Below, piece after piece: positions 41,975 through 51,779 of a DNA stretch of 64,000 bases. Where the stretch lies: NCBI GenBank assembly GCA_937890825.1, contig CALADS010000062.1:1-64000 (forward strand). The letters are read 5' to 3'. The notes below the pieces were generated by a model. That model was not told where the DNA came from. It was given only the letters and a program-made list of their open reading frames with translations, and did no database searches. Numbering within the stretch: the stretch's first letter is position 1; the number at the start of each line of letters is the position of its first letter. Source of the stretch: an uncultured Bacteroides sp. (GTDB taxonomy: Bacteria; Bacteroidota; Bacteroidia; Bacteroidales; Bacteroidaceae). The translations under genes and the position numbers were made by a program.

Positions 41975-42841
41975 ATGCGAAAAGAACAAATACTTAACAT
42001 ATACGAAGATAATGGGTTATACGGGGCAAAAGACCAAAATGGACAGATTGTTATTGCCGCTCAATATACGCAAATGAATCTATTTAGTTGCGGACTTTCG
42101 TTGGTTAGAAATTGTCAATACCAGTATGCTTACATTGGCTACGATAATAATATTGTTATTCCATTTGGCGTTTATTCTTGGTGCGAACCTGAGTTTGTTT
42201 GCGGTTATGCCAGAGTGTTAAAAGATAAATGGGGTATCATAAATACAAGAGGAGATTTAGTTATCCCATTAAAATTCGATAAAATATGGGCATTAAACGA
42301 AGAACACCTATGTTCCATAAAAGCATATGTTGGTGAACAAGAAAAAAACATCAACCTATTAAAACTAACATCGAACAACATGCTATTAGACAGACTTTCC
42401 TATATAGCAACATATTCAGTGCAAGAGTTTAAAGAACTATCAAATTGCAATCAAATACACGTTAAAAAAGATCCAGAAACCAACCAATTATTTTTCACTT
42501 ATGGAACAAATATTGGTGCTGTAGCTATAAATTCTATTCCAAAAGAACCAATGTTTTCAATTGTCAGCAATAGCAACGGAAAAATATTTGTTTTACTCAC
42601 AGAAAAATGCGATGTAGGAAAGACCTCATTTCCACCTTCATCTATAAAAATAAATGATGACAGTAACAAGAAAGTAAAGAAACTGGCTTCAAATTATAAT
42701 AAAACTTCATTTTGGGATTATGAAAACGAGAAAATGAATGATTACGATAATTGGAGTGACCCTTTTGGTGACGAAAAAGCGTTTTATGATGGTTGGTCTA
42801 GAGAAGATGTTGAATCAGGTTTAGCTGATGCTTATGAATAA
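41975..42841 (+). CDS. WG-repeat protein, cargo of the element
   Basis: 288 residues. WG repeats at the N-terminus: GLYGAKDQNGQIVIAAQYTQM, then DKWGIINTRGDLVIPLKFDKI, with a divergent one between. The C-terminus is acidic and ends in YDNWSDPFGDEKAFYDGWSRE, then a short tail. WG repeats form beta structures used for protein contact. AT-rich composition unlike the tra genes suggests separate acquisition. With the gene before, it may be a small defence or toxin-related pair; that is inference. Confidence 0.65.
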   Translation: MRKEQILNIYEDNGLYGAKDQNGQIVIAAQYTQMNLFSCGLSLVRNCQYQYAYIGYDNNIVIPFGVYSWCEPEFVCGYARVLKDKWGIINTRGDLVIPLKFDKIWALNEEHLCSIKAYVGEQEKNINLLKLTSNNMLLDRLSYIATYSVQEFKELSNCNQIHVKKDPETNQLFFTYGTNIGAVAINSIPKEPMFSIVSNSNGKIFVLLTEKCDVGKTSFPPSSIKINDDSNKKVKKLASNYNKTSFWDYENEKMNDYDNWSDPFGDEKAFYDGWSREDVESGLADAYE

Positions 42842-42944
42842 ATTAAAAGAATACCAAGTATGCATAAATAGCAAAAGTAGCATGGCAGGTATTATAGAAA
42901 AATAGCAAAAAGAAAGCTTAGAGATTACAATTACGTTCTAAACT

Positions 42945-43706
42945 TCAAAGCAAGAATGTGCTTAACCATTTAAACAAATCAAACTGTTTTAGAAAATCAT
43001 ATAGATAGAGTGTAATTTCAATAGCAATGAAGTGCACTGGATAGAACGCATAGAATCCATACTTTGCCACCTTGCCATGGATAAACCCTCGCGTTCCATC
43101 ATAACAGGCAATCACTAGGCTGGCAAGTAAAGTGCCGACTATCCCATAGTGCATCATCAGTGGAAAGGCGCAAAATAGCTGCGCCTTTCTACCCGAGGAA
43201 AAAGAAGGATTGCTAACGTTCCCGAACAGGTAGAACACCACCATCATCAGAATCCCCCGCCACTCGTAGTCCACTCCAGACCAAGTGGCGAAGCCAGCTA
43301 TAGAAAGGATGACAGTCCCACAAAGGATGCCGTCCTTTTTTAATACTTTTATCGCAGCCAGTGCCATTACACCCAATGCCAGCGTAAAGAGTACGTTGTG
43401 CGTTCCGTCCGCTCCGTTCAGCAAGTACCACGGCACCTCACTGACTATGGCAAATCCCAGCAGCTGCAGAAAGTACTTCATCCGGTTTCGGGTATGTCGA
43501 AAGCCCTCTGCAATGAGAAAGGCGAACACCGGAAAGGCGATGCGCCCGAAGCAGCGCATAACCTCGTAAAGGAGTGTTCCGTGCTCCATCAGGTAGTAGG
43601 CACTGTGGTCTGCCACCATCGAAAGGACGGCGATGACCTTCAGTGCGCTACCACTCAATGAAGGCAAATGGATTGAATAATTATATGTTGATTGTAAGGA
43701 TGCCAT
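42945..43706 (-). CDS. TraX-family membrane protein
   Basis: 253 residues, about eight membrane segments. TraX features are LSGSALKVIAVLSMVADHSAYYL and MRCFGRIAFPVFAFLIAEGF. F-plasmid TraX acetylates pilin; here a similar acyltransferase role on the transfer apparatus is inferred. It is the last gene of the leftward tra operon, 12 nt past the coupling-protein gene. Confidence 0.85.
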   Translation of the reverse strand: MASLQSTYNYSIHLPSLSGSALKVIAVLSMVADHSAYYLMEHGTLLYEVMRCFGRIAFPVFAFLIAEGFRHTRNRMKYFLQLLGFAIVSEVPWYLLNGADGTHNVLFTLALGVMALAAIKVLKKDGILCGTVILSIAGFATWSGVDYEWRGILMMVVFYLFGNVSNPSFSSGRKAQLFCAFPLMMHYGIVGTLLASLVIACYDGTRGFIHGKVAKYGFYAFYPVHFIAIEITLYLYDFLKQFDLFKWLSTFLL

Positions 43707-43718
43707 TATACTAATCTT

Positions 43719-46055
43719 TTATGCCATACCCAGCAGTTCCTTGACCATTTTCTCCACTTCATCGTTCACCCGTTTGAAGTTGCGGTTCAGCATGATTTCC
43801 TTCTCGCGGTCGTTCTTGAACTCATAGATTTTCGGCAGCGGCACATAGTGGTCCTCTTCGTTCTTAATTTTCTTCATATCGAAGTGCGTCTTGCAGAAGT
43901 ACTTCGTGGTCTTGAACTCCTCCGACTGCTCGATGTCGAAATGGTTCAGCATCCGCTCGTCCGTAGCCGTGAAGTCACGGGCAGCCTGACCCGCCAGCCA
44001 ACCGGTCGCCATATCCGCAATCTTGGCGGCAGGCACCAGGTAGTCCATCTTCTCGGAGATGGTGGTCGATACCTTGTTGTCGTTGATGGAAATGGACCGG
44101 GAAGTCTGCTTCGCCTTGCCGAACACATCATTCTGCGCCCATTCCAGGGTTTCCTTGTTACGGGCAGCACCCATGAAGATGTTACCGCAGGTCGTGATAA
44201 TCTTCTGCATCCCCACCTTGCCGTAGTCTGCCTCCAGCTGCGGCAACTCCTGAAAGCCCAGGGTCACCGCCACCTTGTTGGAGCGGGCCGTACCAATCAA
44301 GCGGTCAATCTTATGGAAATAGAGTGTAGGCAGCTCATCCACAATGATGCTCACCGGGATATTGCCTTTTGAGTTTACTCGGGTAATCAGTCTGTTCAGC
44401 ACCAGTGCATTCAATGAACCGATGACCTGTTCCTTCTCCGGATCGTTAGCTATGACCAGGTAGCTCGGATGGGCTTTGTCCGAAATCTTCAAGTCGAAGT
44501 CGTCCCCCGTAAACACCCAGTAGGCTTCGGGAGATACCAGTCGGGCGGCATTGACACGAAGGGTACCCACCATACCTTCCAACTGGTCGTTTGCCTTGTT
44601 CTCGTAGGCACTCTTGAAGGGAGCCATGAGGGAAGCAATCTTGTCGTCCTGCATCAGAATGTTGAACACCTGGTCGTAGGACCTGCCTAAGAAGGAAAGC
44701 ACATGCGGCATGTCCGAGAACTCCCCGGTGATGGTGTCCGGCTCCACCTCCTTACCGTCTTCATCCTCGTACCAGCAGCGTTCAATCTTCACCTGCTTAC
44801 CAGTTCTATCTTTGTAGGAGAAGCCGTTCAAGTTCACAAACATCCGGTCTTCATCCGTTGACACATCGTTTCCGTTCTCATCCACAAAATCCAGCACTAC
44901 ATTTCCGTCCTGGTCAACCGCATTGAAATCATCCCAGTTCCGGATTACAATCTCATACTTGTGAACCTTCCCGTCCGTATTCTTCGGGTCATCCACTAAA
45001 GAAACAAAGCGTTTCAGCTTCTTGCCTTGCTTGAAGCCCACCGGATGGAAGTTCACAAAGAAATAGATAATCGCCGCCAGGAAGTTCTCTGCCGAGTTGG
45101 TGAAGAATGCCTCCGAACCCCCTTTCTTCTCACCGCCACCCTTGTTCAGGGAAGCCAGCAGGGTAGCTGCCGTTTCCGATGCTGCCGCCAGGTCCGGAAT
45201 ATACTTGCGCTGAATCGGATTGATGCGGTCCGAATACTCTACATCCGTAAAGTTGATGGTACGGAAACCACAGTTCTGCGGCAGTCTGCCAGCCTTTCGG
45301 TTCTTGCAATACTGATAGAAAAGCGTCTTGGCGAGCGTCGGGTACTTGAAGTCATATACCATCATGGAAAACCCCTTGGCAGCGTGCTGACGGATGAACG
45401 GGTCGATGATACCGAACGACTTACCTGAACCCGGTGTACCCAGTACAATCGTACCACGGAAAGGATTGATAATGTTGATCCAGCCCTTGTGCATCTTCTG
45501 CTTCCAGTAGTAAATCATCGGGATGTTCACCGAATAGTCATTGGCTACCAGAGCCTCCGACTGCTGGAACGATTCGTTCTCGAAATTGAAGCGGTCTTCA
45601 CCCACCTTGTAGTTGTAATACTTGGCGATGCCGTCCAGTCCCTGATGCACCAGCATGGTACCCACCACCGAGCAGAGCGCATAAAGGATGCGGTTGGCCG
45701 GGAAGCCAAACCAGCTCATGCCGATATTCATGCCGTGAAAGATAAAACACATGCCGACCAATGTCAATCCCGCCAGCACCGGATAGATGACCATCGTCTT
45801 CAGGTTGAACTTCAGCGCCTTCTTCGCTTTGGTTCCGATACAGACCACACAGATGCAGATCAGCTCTGCCACCTTGCAGCCCGATATGGAATTGAATACC
45901 TTGAATCTGCCCAACAAGTCCAGAACAAACTGCGTGACACGGTTATCCGCCGTGATGGGAAGATTCATCACAATCTCGATGATGAGAAAGATGTAGATGC
46001 AACTGCGGAAGTAGTTGTACATCTGCTGTTGTTCCCGGGTTTCTTCGAATGCCAT
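43719..46055 (-). CDS. Type IV coupling protein (VirD4/TraG family)
   Basis: 778 residues, inner membrane. N-terminal membrane segments (IYIFLIIEIVMNL and later) precede the ATPase. Walker A is GTPGSGKSFG (about 205-214); Walker B lies in ISIIVDELPTLYFH (about 575-590). It links the relaxosome to the channel and drives DNA through. It follows the TraO-like gene by 12 nt within the tra operon. Confidence 0.9.
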   Translation of the reverse strand: MAFEETREQQQMYNYFRSCIYIFLIIEIVMNLPITADNRVTQFVLDLLGRFKVFNSISGCKVAELICICVVCIGTKAKKALKFNLKTMVIYPVLAGLTLVGMCFIFHGMNIGMSWFGFPANRILYALCSVVGTMLVHQGLDGIAKYYNYKVGEDRFNFENESFQQSEALVANDYSVNIPMIYYWKQKMHKGWINIINPFRGTIVLGTPGSGKSFGIIDPFIRQHAAKGFSMMVYDFKYPTLAKTLFYQYCKNRKAGRLPQNCGFRTINFTDVEYSDRINPIQRKYIPDLAAASETAATLLASLNKGGGEKKGGSEAFFTNSAENFLAAIIYFFVNFHPVGFKQGKKLKRFVSLVDDPKNTDGKVHKYEIVIRNWDDFNAVDQDGNVVLDFVDENGNDVSTDEDRMFVNLNGFSYKDRTGKQVKIERCWYEDEDGKEVEPDTITGEFSDMPHVLSFLGRSYDQVFNILMQDDKIASLMAPFKSAYENKANDQLEGMVGTLRVNAARLVSPEAYWVFTGDDFDLKISDKAHPSYLVIANDPEKEQVIGSLNALVLNRLITRVNSKGNIPVSIIVDELPTLYFHKIDRLIGTARSNKVAVTLGFQELPQLEADYGKVGMQKIITTCGNIFMGAARNKETLEWAQNDVFGKAKQTSRSISINDNKVSTTISEKMDYLVPAAKIADMATGWLAGQAARDFTATDERMLNHFDIEQSEEFKTTKYFCKTHFDMKKIKNEEDHYVPLPKIYEFKNDREKEIMLNRNFKRVNDEVEKMVKELLGMA

Positions 46056-46067
46056 AGCCGTGATGTT

Positions 46068-46532
46068 TTAGAATGGCACTTTCAGACCCAGTAACAGACC
46101 GTTGCGGAACGTGTCCCCGTGGAGGAAGTTCACGTTGTTCTTCTGGATCAGGGCAAATTCCCATCCGTTGCGGAACACATAGCAATACTCAAACCCGGCT
46201 TCCAGCCCGAAGAAGAACTTCTTCTGGGTCGCTCCGAACTGCGGTCCGAAACGAAAGCGGAGCATACCGTTCTTGTAACGTACCAGGCGGTGCTTGTAGA
46301 GGATGCCGCCGTCCCAATAATAGCCTTTCCAGAAGTCGTCCTTCTGCCAGTGGCTGCCCACTTCACCGAAGAGTTCCACCGCATTTCCGTAGGAAAGGGG
46401 ACGTTCGTAACCGACGGTTGCGTTCAACGTAGAGGGAAACAGGAACCCTGCATTTAGGGTCAGCTTGCTGTCTTGTGCGGAAGCAGCGAGAGAAAGCGCC
46501 GCACAACAGAGAATCAACAGGTGTTTTTTCAT
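46068..46532 (-). CDS. Conjugative transposon TraO-like outer-membrane protein
   Basis: 154 residues. A signal peptide (KKHLLILCCAALSLAASAQ) is followed by an eight-strand-like beta barrel with alternating aromatic residues (LNAGFLFPSTLNATVGYE, FRFGPQFGATQKKFFFGLEAG). It is in TraO position in the transfer operon and probably an outer-membrane partner of the channel. It overlaps the TraN-like gene by 4 nt. Confidence 0.75.
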   Translation of the reverse strand: MKKHLLILCCAALSLAASAQDSKLTLNAGFLFPSTLNATVGYERPLSYGNAVELFGEVGSHWQKDDFWKGYYWDGGILYKHRLVRYKNGMLRFRFGPQFGATQKKFFFGLEAGFEYCYVFRNGWEFALIQKNNVNFLHGDTFRNGLLLGLKVPF

Positions 46533-47422
46533 GGCTGTGTAGAATAAGAGATGTAATAATAAGGATAGTAAGCCGCTTCCTTCAGGATGTCCGAATCAAA
46601 TCCGTCCGCATGAAGAATATCTTCGTATTCAATGGTCAGCACAATCACGCGACCGCTAATCTGGTTCTCCGATATTTCCAGGCGGAGCACCTTCTCGTCC
46701 GGGAACGTCAATTTGGGAAGCACCATCACATTGCGGTAGTTCTTCTTGAACTTGCGTGAAGAGTTGAGCGTAAAGACCGGCGCCAGCTCGATGGTCTGCG
46801 AGTTGGTGGCTTTCGTTTCCTTCTTGTCCGTCAGCTTCACCCGGATTTCCTCGATGTCGTAGGGAATCTTCGTCCTGTTCTGCAGGGAATAGTCGATGAA
46901 GAAATAATCCCCCACGGCATAGATGTTGTTGACCACGGCTTTCATGCCGTGCGCCTTGGACACAATCTGGTTGAATTTTCTATCGCTGCTGTAAACCGCC
47001 CAGGCATAGCGTGCCATTTCCGCCATGGGCATGGACACCTCCGGGTTGATGTAGGACTTCGTATGGCTGTAGGGCACTTCGAAGATGGAAGCCGCCAGAG
47101 CGGGAACACTGGTGTAGAGAACATCATACTGGGCGATGTGCCGTTCACCGATCAGGGTGACCGTTCCCAGCAGTTCATTGTCCCGGTAGCCAGCCGTCTG
47201 CAGGGAGTCCCCGGCAGCCTCCATAAAAGGCTTGATGCGTACCATGTTGTCGGCGCACTGATTGCCGATAATCTTGGGTGTGGAAATGTCCACCAGCTTG
47301 ATGTTCTCGGGCATGACGATGTGGGTGGTCACCTCGCTGTTCACGTAGATCTTCTCTTTGGCGGAAACGTGTCCGATGATACCGAGAAGACCGAAGAAAA
47401 GTAAAAATAATTTTGTTTTCAT
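46529..47422 (-). CDS. Conjugative transposon TraN (VirB9-like, DUF4138)
   Basis: 297 residues. The signal peptide ends near VSAKE. The periplasmic body has the DUF4138 pattern: IYVNSEVTTHIVMPENIKLVDIS, YAVGDYFFIDYSLQNRTKIPYDIEEIR, LRLEISENQISGR. It equals VirB9 of the type IV channel. It is separated from TraM by the GTAA-rich leader and coupled to TraO by an ATGA. Confidence 0.85.
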   Translation of the reverse strand: MKTKLFLLFFGLLGIIGHVSAKEKIYVNSEVTTHIVMPENIKLVDISTPKIIGNQCADNMVRIKPFMEAAGDSLQTAGYRDNELLGTVTLIGERHIAQYDVLYTSVPALAASIFEVPYSHTKSYINPEVSMPMAEMARYAWAVYSSDRKFNQIVSKAHGMKAVVNNIYAVGDYFFIDYSLQNRTKIPYDIEEIRVKLTDKKETKATNSQTIELAPVFTLNSSRKFKKNYRNVMVLPKLTFPDEKVLRLEISENQISGRVIVLTIEYEDILHADGFDSDILKEAAYYPYYYISYSTQP

Positions 47423-47548
47423 ATTGGGTAATTTTTATGATTTGCTGATTGTGTGCTTTGGTTACTTGTAAACTTACTTACTTTATGCTTTGTAATCTTG
47501 TTGACTATATGATTAGTAATAAAGTTTACCTATTTCCATCCTTGTCCT
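47423..47548 (-). promoter_or_regulatory. GTAA-rich AT leader between traM and traN
   Basis: On the minus strand this 126-nt gap begins GGAAATAGGTAAACTTTA and contains repeated AAGTAAGTAAG and GTAA words. The same type of sequence lies at 30129-30213 and 35040-35180, each between an upstream stop and a downstream start. It carries no stable hairpin, so an unstructured translation-promoting leader or a second-promoter region is possible. Confidence 0.4.
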
Positions 47549-48772
47549 TTACCGGGCATCCTCCGAGTTGATCAGATAGACAATCGTGTTGTACTTGATT
47601 TTCGCCTTGTTTTTGCGGATATTCGACGAAATGGCAGAGGTCGCCGAATTGTACATGTTCTGCAAGGCCTGCAGGGCAATGGCTTCGCCCGATATGCCCG
47701 ACCCGTAGCCGTTCTCCGATTCGAAGCTGATGTTCTGCTGCACTGTGCTGGAACCGGCATCCTTCACGAAGTCACGGAAAGCTGATTCAGGTACATAGAA
47801 CCCTTCCATGCCGTCGTTGTCGAACACCGAGAGCTTCACCTTGATGAACTTGTCTCCAGCCAGAATGCTCGTGATGGTGGCCCGTACACGCTGCTGTCCG
47901 AAGCCCGACACCGTACCATAGAGATAGGTTCCTTTCCGCAGTTTCATTCCGCTCACCGTCACATCGTCCAGCAGCTTGAAGCGGAGCCGGGTTCCCTCCT
48001 TCGCCTTGGTGGTCTGGTCAATCATTGCCCGGATCAGTTTCGCTTCCACAGCATCCTCCGAGGCGGTGACCGTATGGAACTTGTCCGCATTCGTATCGGC
48101 GGACTTGATGACCAGGTTCGGCCGGTTGCGTTCCCTTTCCGCCTGTCTGACCTTGGCAATCGAGTCCGCCCGTTGCTTCTGTGCCGCTTCCTCCGCATCC
48201 TCGCTGCCGAAGCCCAGTCCCTTCTCGATGGCTTTCTGCCGCTCGTAGCTGCGCCGTTGGATTTCCTCCAGGTCACGGGCAAAATCCTCCTGCGAGGTAT
48301 AGTCCGGCGAGGCACCACTGCCCTGTGTGCCGCCTGCAGTCCGGTGAGAAGCGTTGTTCCCGTAGGCGTAGGAGTTGATATGCCGCTTGGACTCAGCCAG
48401 CGACCGTTCCAGTTCCTCCATTTCCCGTTGCTGACGGAGCCGTTCCGCTTCCGCAGCATCCAGTCTGTTCAGTTCCTCCTCGCTGTAGCCGTGCTCCAGC
48501 TCCTCGTCCGTTTGTTTTTCCTCGCCGATGCCGCCCACGGCAGTAAAGGCATCCTCGTCCCCGAAACGTCGGGACATCTCATACATCTTGTCTCCGGCTT
48601 CCTCCGCCTGCGCTTTGGGAAGCTCCGTATTGATGCGGTCGGTGGCTACCGTCTGTTTCGTTTCACTGCCGCCCCCGAAGGTCTGCATCACAAAATACAC
48701 CAGGGCGCACAGTGGGATGAACACCACCAGCGGAAAGATGTACTTGGGCTGTTTGAAGTTAATTTTCATCAT
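47549..48772 (-). CDS. Conjugative transposon TraM (VirB10-like)
   Basis: 407 residues. N-terminal membrane segment (FPLVVFIPLCALVYFVMQTF), a long Glu/Arg-rich coiled region (about 95-200), and a C-terminal beta domain with LRFKLLDDVTVSGMKLRKGTYLYG and an ending LINSEDAR, as in the TraM family. It spans the periplasm as a VirB10 equivalent. It overlaps the TraL-like gene by 4 nt. Confidence 0.85.
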   Translation of the reverse strand: MMKINFKQPKYIFPLVVFIPLCALVYFVMQTFGGGSETKQTVATDRINTELPKAQAEEAGDKMYEMSRRFGDEDAFTAVGGIGEEKQTDEELEHGYSEEELNRLDAAEAERLRQQREMEELERSLAESKRHINSYAYGNNASHRTAGGTQGSGASPDYTSQEDFARDLEEIQRRSYERQKAIEKGLGFGSEDAEEAAQKQRADSIAKVRQAERERNRPNLVIKSADTNADKFHTVTASEDAVEAKLIRAMIDQTTKAKEGTRLRFKLLDDVTVSGMKLRKGTYLYGTVSGFGQQRVRATITSILAGDKFIKVKLSVFDNDGMEGFYVPESAFRDFVKDAGSSTVQQNISFESENGYGSGISGEAIALQALQNMYNSATSAISSNIRKNKAKIKYNTIVYLINSEDAR

Positions 48773-49284
48773 GGGTTATCATTGTTTTTTAGTGATTGGA
48801 CGATGTGTTCCAGTTGCTGGTAGCGTTGGACGATCCGGATGGAGTCCGCGTGGCTTTTACGGGGAAGGGCGATGAGCGAATCCAGTTCCTCCCGCAGTTT
48901 CTGTCCCCGGCCAGTCAGTTCCATCAGCGTGGTACGGTGCACGTTCTTGTTTTCCTGTATGGTGCGGAACCCCTGAAACATCGGTTCCACCAGTGCGATG
49001 CCGTTCAGGCTTTCCGTGCCTGTCCACGCTGCTTCGTCCGTTTTCCGGTTGCCCGTCAGCAGGACATCCCCTGCGATGTTTCCCGCCAGCAGGAAAGCCA
49101 GCGACCCCACCACACAGGCAAAGGTGCGCCGGGGATGCTTCCTTGCCCAGCGGTTGGCCAGCCGGATGCGACCACCCAGCCGGAAGCGGTTGCCCACTTC
49201 ACCCAGCCGGGGTTGCAGCCATGCCCGTATCAGCCGGTGCGTGTTCAGCCGGCTCTCTTGTAAGCTACGTTTAATCGACTTCAT
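48769..49284 (-). CDS. TraL-position inner-membrane protein (DUF3989-like)
   Basis: 171 residues. A basic N-terminus with many Arg, one membrane segment (FACVVGSLAFLLAGNIAGDVLL) and a predicted coiled C-terminus (LRTIQENKN..., SIRIVQRYQQLEHIVQSL). Placed between TraK and TraM in the operon, so it is TraL by position; sequence alone does not fix the role. Confidence 0.65.
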   Translation of the reverse strand: MKSIKRSLQESRLNTHRLIRAWLQPRLGEVGNRFRLGGRIRLANRWARKHPRRTFACVVGSLAFLLAGNIAGDVLLTGNRKTDEAAWTGTESLNGIALVEPMFQGFRTIQENKNVHRTTLMELTGRGQKLREELDSLIALPRKSHADSIRIVQRYQQLEHIVQSLKNNDNP

Positions 49285-49309
49285 TGTATCTCATTTAGGG
49301 GTTGTCGGT

Positions 49310-49906
49310 TCAATAATCCAAATCCTTGTTCTCCAGTGTCCTCCAGTTCGTAATCATCAGACCGTGCGGATTGTTCCGGGTACGGGGGACTGATTCGATG
49401 TAGCCTGTAGTGACCATGGAGCGTTTCAGGTCCCGGGTACGGCGCTTGATGAGCTGCGTCCCGTAGTAGGTGAACTTCCGTTCATGTTCGTCGAACTGAA
49501 TGGAGTCACACATGATGGTACACACTGCTGAAGAGGAGATGATGTCGGAGTAGAATCCGTTCTCATCCAACGCCTGCTTCTGTTTGAGGGCCGTACCGTC
49601 CGCCATGTACATCGCCTTGCCGACCGTCCACTTGATGTAGTCGTTATCTGGAGGCAGGTTAAAGAAATACTGATGGAAGAGCTGGATATGCGCCTTGGCT
49701 TCCATCGTGAAGTTCGCTTCCAGCTGGGCACGCTGTGCCAGGAAGGGAATGTCACCGTCCAGTATGTAAATCTGCTCCCGTTCTTTCGTCACGAGCGAGA
49801 TGCAGCACCAGACGGTGAACCCGCAGATGAGGGTGCAGCCACCTATCGTGGCCAGCACCGTCATCAGGGCGAGTTTCGTTTTCTGTGCTAATGATTCTAT
49901 AAGCAT
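49310..49906 (-). CDS. Conjugative transposon TraK (VirB8-like)
   Basis: 198 residues. One N-terminal membrane segment (LMTVLATIGGCTLICGFTVWC) and a periplasmic domain with LDGDIPFLAQRAQLEANFTME, KAHIQLFHQYFFNLPPDNDYI and GYIESVPRTRNNPHGLMI. It is the VirB8-type assembly factor of the channel. Confidence 0.85.
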   Translation of the reverse strand: MLIESLAQKTKLALMTVLATIGGCTLICGFTVWCCISLVTKEREQIYILDGDIPFLAQRAQLEANFTMEAKAHIQLFHQYFFNLPPDNDYIKWTVGKAMYMADGTALKQKQALDENGFYSDIISSSAVCTIMCDSIQFDEHERKFTYYGTQLIKRRTRDLKRSMVTTGYIESVPRTRNNPHGLMITNWRTLENKDLDY

Positions 49907-49924
49907 AGGGAATGGTTTGAGTGA

Positions 49925-51073
49925 TTACTTCTTGTTGTTGCTGTTCTTGGATTTGCCCGGTCTGACCAGAGAAGCGGCACCGCTGGCTGCAGAGCCGACC
50001 ACACTTCCTGCCATACCTCCTGCCATCGCCGTCATGCCCATCACGGTACTGCCGGCTGCTGAACCTGCACCGGAGCTGACACCGCCCGGAATCAGCCACG
50101 AAGCCACTTCGGGCACAAAGCGGATGATATAGGCACCCACCAGCATCCCCATGGCATACATACAGTTGGAACCGATGCCCTGCAGTCCCAGTGCGCCGAT
50201 CTGTTCCCAGGAGTTTACCGAACCGTGAAGCAGGTGGTTGTAAGCTATGAGGTCCTGCTGCAGGTTATAGAGCAGAATGAAGTCGATGTAGTAGATGCAC
50301 ATATAGGTGACGAAGCCCCACAACGAGAGGGAAAGGAACTTCGACATCCACTGGCTCCAGGCCGAATTCCAGGGCGGAGCCAGGGACAGGGCGAACATGA
50401 TGGGACAGAAAATCATCATGATGGCCATGAAGATGCGCTGCGCCACCAGAATGCCGTAGTAGGACATCTGGAATATCAGTTCCCCCACAAAACGGATGAC
50501 ATCGTTGATCCATTCGCTCATCTTGGTTTCAGCCGCCACCGCTGCCCGCTGGGCATAGTTGTTGATGGTGTTGCCCAGATTCTCCACGTTGTAGATGAGC
50601 TTGTCCCACCAGGCAGCATCCTGTCCGATGGCGGCTACCTGCTGGGCGGTGGAAATGGAGTCCTGCACCTCCCGCAGGCGGTCGAGGTATTCACTCTGTT
50701 TCTGCGCCACCTTCAACTCGAAAGCGGCCACTTCCTTGTTCTTGGCTTTTGCCATGGCCTTGGTAGCGGTTTCCAGTCCTTTGCCGGGAACCTGCAGGGC
50801 CTGACAGATCCACGAGGAAGAAGAGATACAGATGGAAATGCCGATGATGCGCAGGAGTTTCATCACGTCCATGCCGCGCCGTCCGAGCATCATCATCCAG
50901 CATTCGTAGGAGCCTACACAGAGTGCCAGCAGCAAGCCGATGATGCGTGCCAGTCCGATGGCATCACCCAGCACCGCCACATTGGGAAAGGTTTCCATGG
51001 CGACCAGCAGCTTGTCCAGACTCTCGTCAATGGCAGGCAGTCCGATGGTTAATGGTACTAACAGTAGATTCAT
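49925..51073 (-). CDS. Conjugative transposon TraJ (VirB6-like)
   Basis: 382 residues, many membrane segments (IGLARIIGLLLALCVGSYECW, MIFCPIMFALSLAPPW, YIIRFVPEVASWL). The middle contains coiled regions, and the C-terminus is Gly/Ala/Ser-rich with a basic end. Polytopic channel component equal to VirB6. Confidence 0.85.
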   Translation of the reverse strand: MNLLLVPLTIGLPAIDESLDKLLVAMETFPNVAVLGDAIGLARIIGLLLALCVGSYECWMMMLGRRGMDVMKLLRIIGISICISSSSWICQALQVPGKGLETATKAMAKAKNKEVAAFELKVAQKQSEYLDRLREVQDSISTAQQVAAIGQDAAWWDKLIYNVENLGNTINNYAQRAAVAAETKMSEWINDVIRFVGELIFQMSYYGILVAQRIFMAIMMIFCPIMFALSLAPPWNSAWSQWMSKFLSLSLWGFVTYMCIYYIDFILLYNLQQDLIAYNHLLHGSVNSWEQIGALGLQGIGSNCMYAMGMLVGAYIIRFVPEVASWLIPGGVSSGAGSAAGSTVMGMTAMAGGMAGSVVGSAASGAASLVRPGKSKNSNNKK

Positions 51074-51104
51074 ATTTTCATTCTATTTTTGTTACATAAT
51101 CCTT

Positions 51105-51779
51105 TTAATAGTGTGTGGAAGCCACTGCACAGAGGTTGGCGGTCCGTTTGACCAGTTCCTCCATCTTCTGCCGGGCTTCCTCGTAAGCCTTCTGCCGTTT
51201 GGCATTCTCCAGTCCGTAGCCGACTCCCATCTTGTGGATGTAGGCGATATCGGCACAGAGGATTTCATTCTGGCGGCTCAGTTCGTCCACCTGGTACTGG
51301 AGCTTGCCCTTGCTTTTCTGCATGCAGTAGAGCAGTCCGTCGGTGATGCAGTCCTGCATCCGGTTGAACTCGTCCTTGTAGGAAGGGAACATCAGATCCA
51401 CGTTGCGGTCTGCCTCGCGGAGCAGTTCCTCCTGATAGAGTTCCTCCATCTTCTGCCGCTCTTCCTCCACCTTCTTAATTTTCTGTCGCTGTGTCTCTTC
51501 CGCCGTTACCCGGGTAGGCATGATGCGTTTCACGTTGGATTTGTGCTCCTTGAAGCGCACCCGGAATCCGGATTGGAATCCTGCCCACTTCCAGTACATT
51601 TCTGCACCCGAATATTTCTTGTGCAGCAGGAAGTAGTACCAGTCCGGTGCGAAGTCCCAGGGACCGTTCTCCATGGACTGCCACTGCCGGGCCTTTTCCT
51701 TGTCCTTGGTCGGACGCTGGGCATGCAGACCGGAAGCCACCGTCATGCCCAGCAAGCAGAGTAATAAAATTCTATACCG
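51105..51779 (-). CDS. DUF5045-like transfer protein
   Basis: 224 residues from ATG 51779 (MRYRILLLCLLGM); a signal peptide ends near GLHAQ. Trp-rich segment (NGPWDFAPDWYYFLLHKKYSG) precedes a long coiled-coil (VEEERQKMEELYQEELLREADRN). Part of the transfer operon between the TraJ gene and another periplasmic protein; its start overlaps the end of the gene before it. Confidence 0.7.
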   Translation of the reverse strand, partial: RYRILLLCLLGMTVASGLHAQRPTKDKEKARQWQSMENGPWDFAPDWYYFLLHKKYSGAEMYWKWAGFQSGFRVRFKEHKSNVKRIMPTRVTAEETQRQKIKKVEEERQKMEELYQEELLREADRNVDLMFPSYKDEFNRMQDCITDGLLYCMQKSKGKLQYQVDELSRQNEILCADIAYIHKMGVGYGLENAKRQKAYEEARQKMEELVKRTANLCAVASTHY

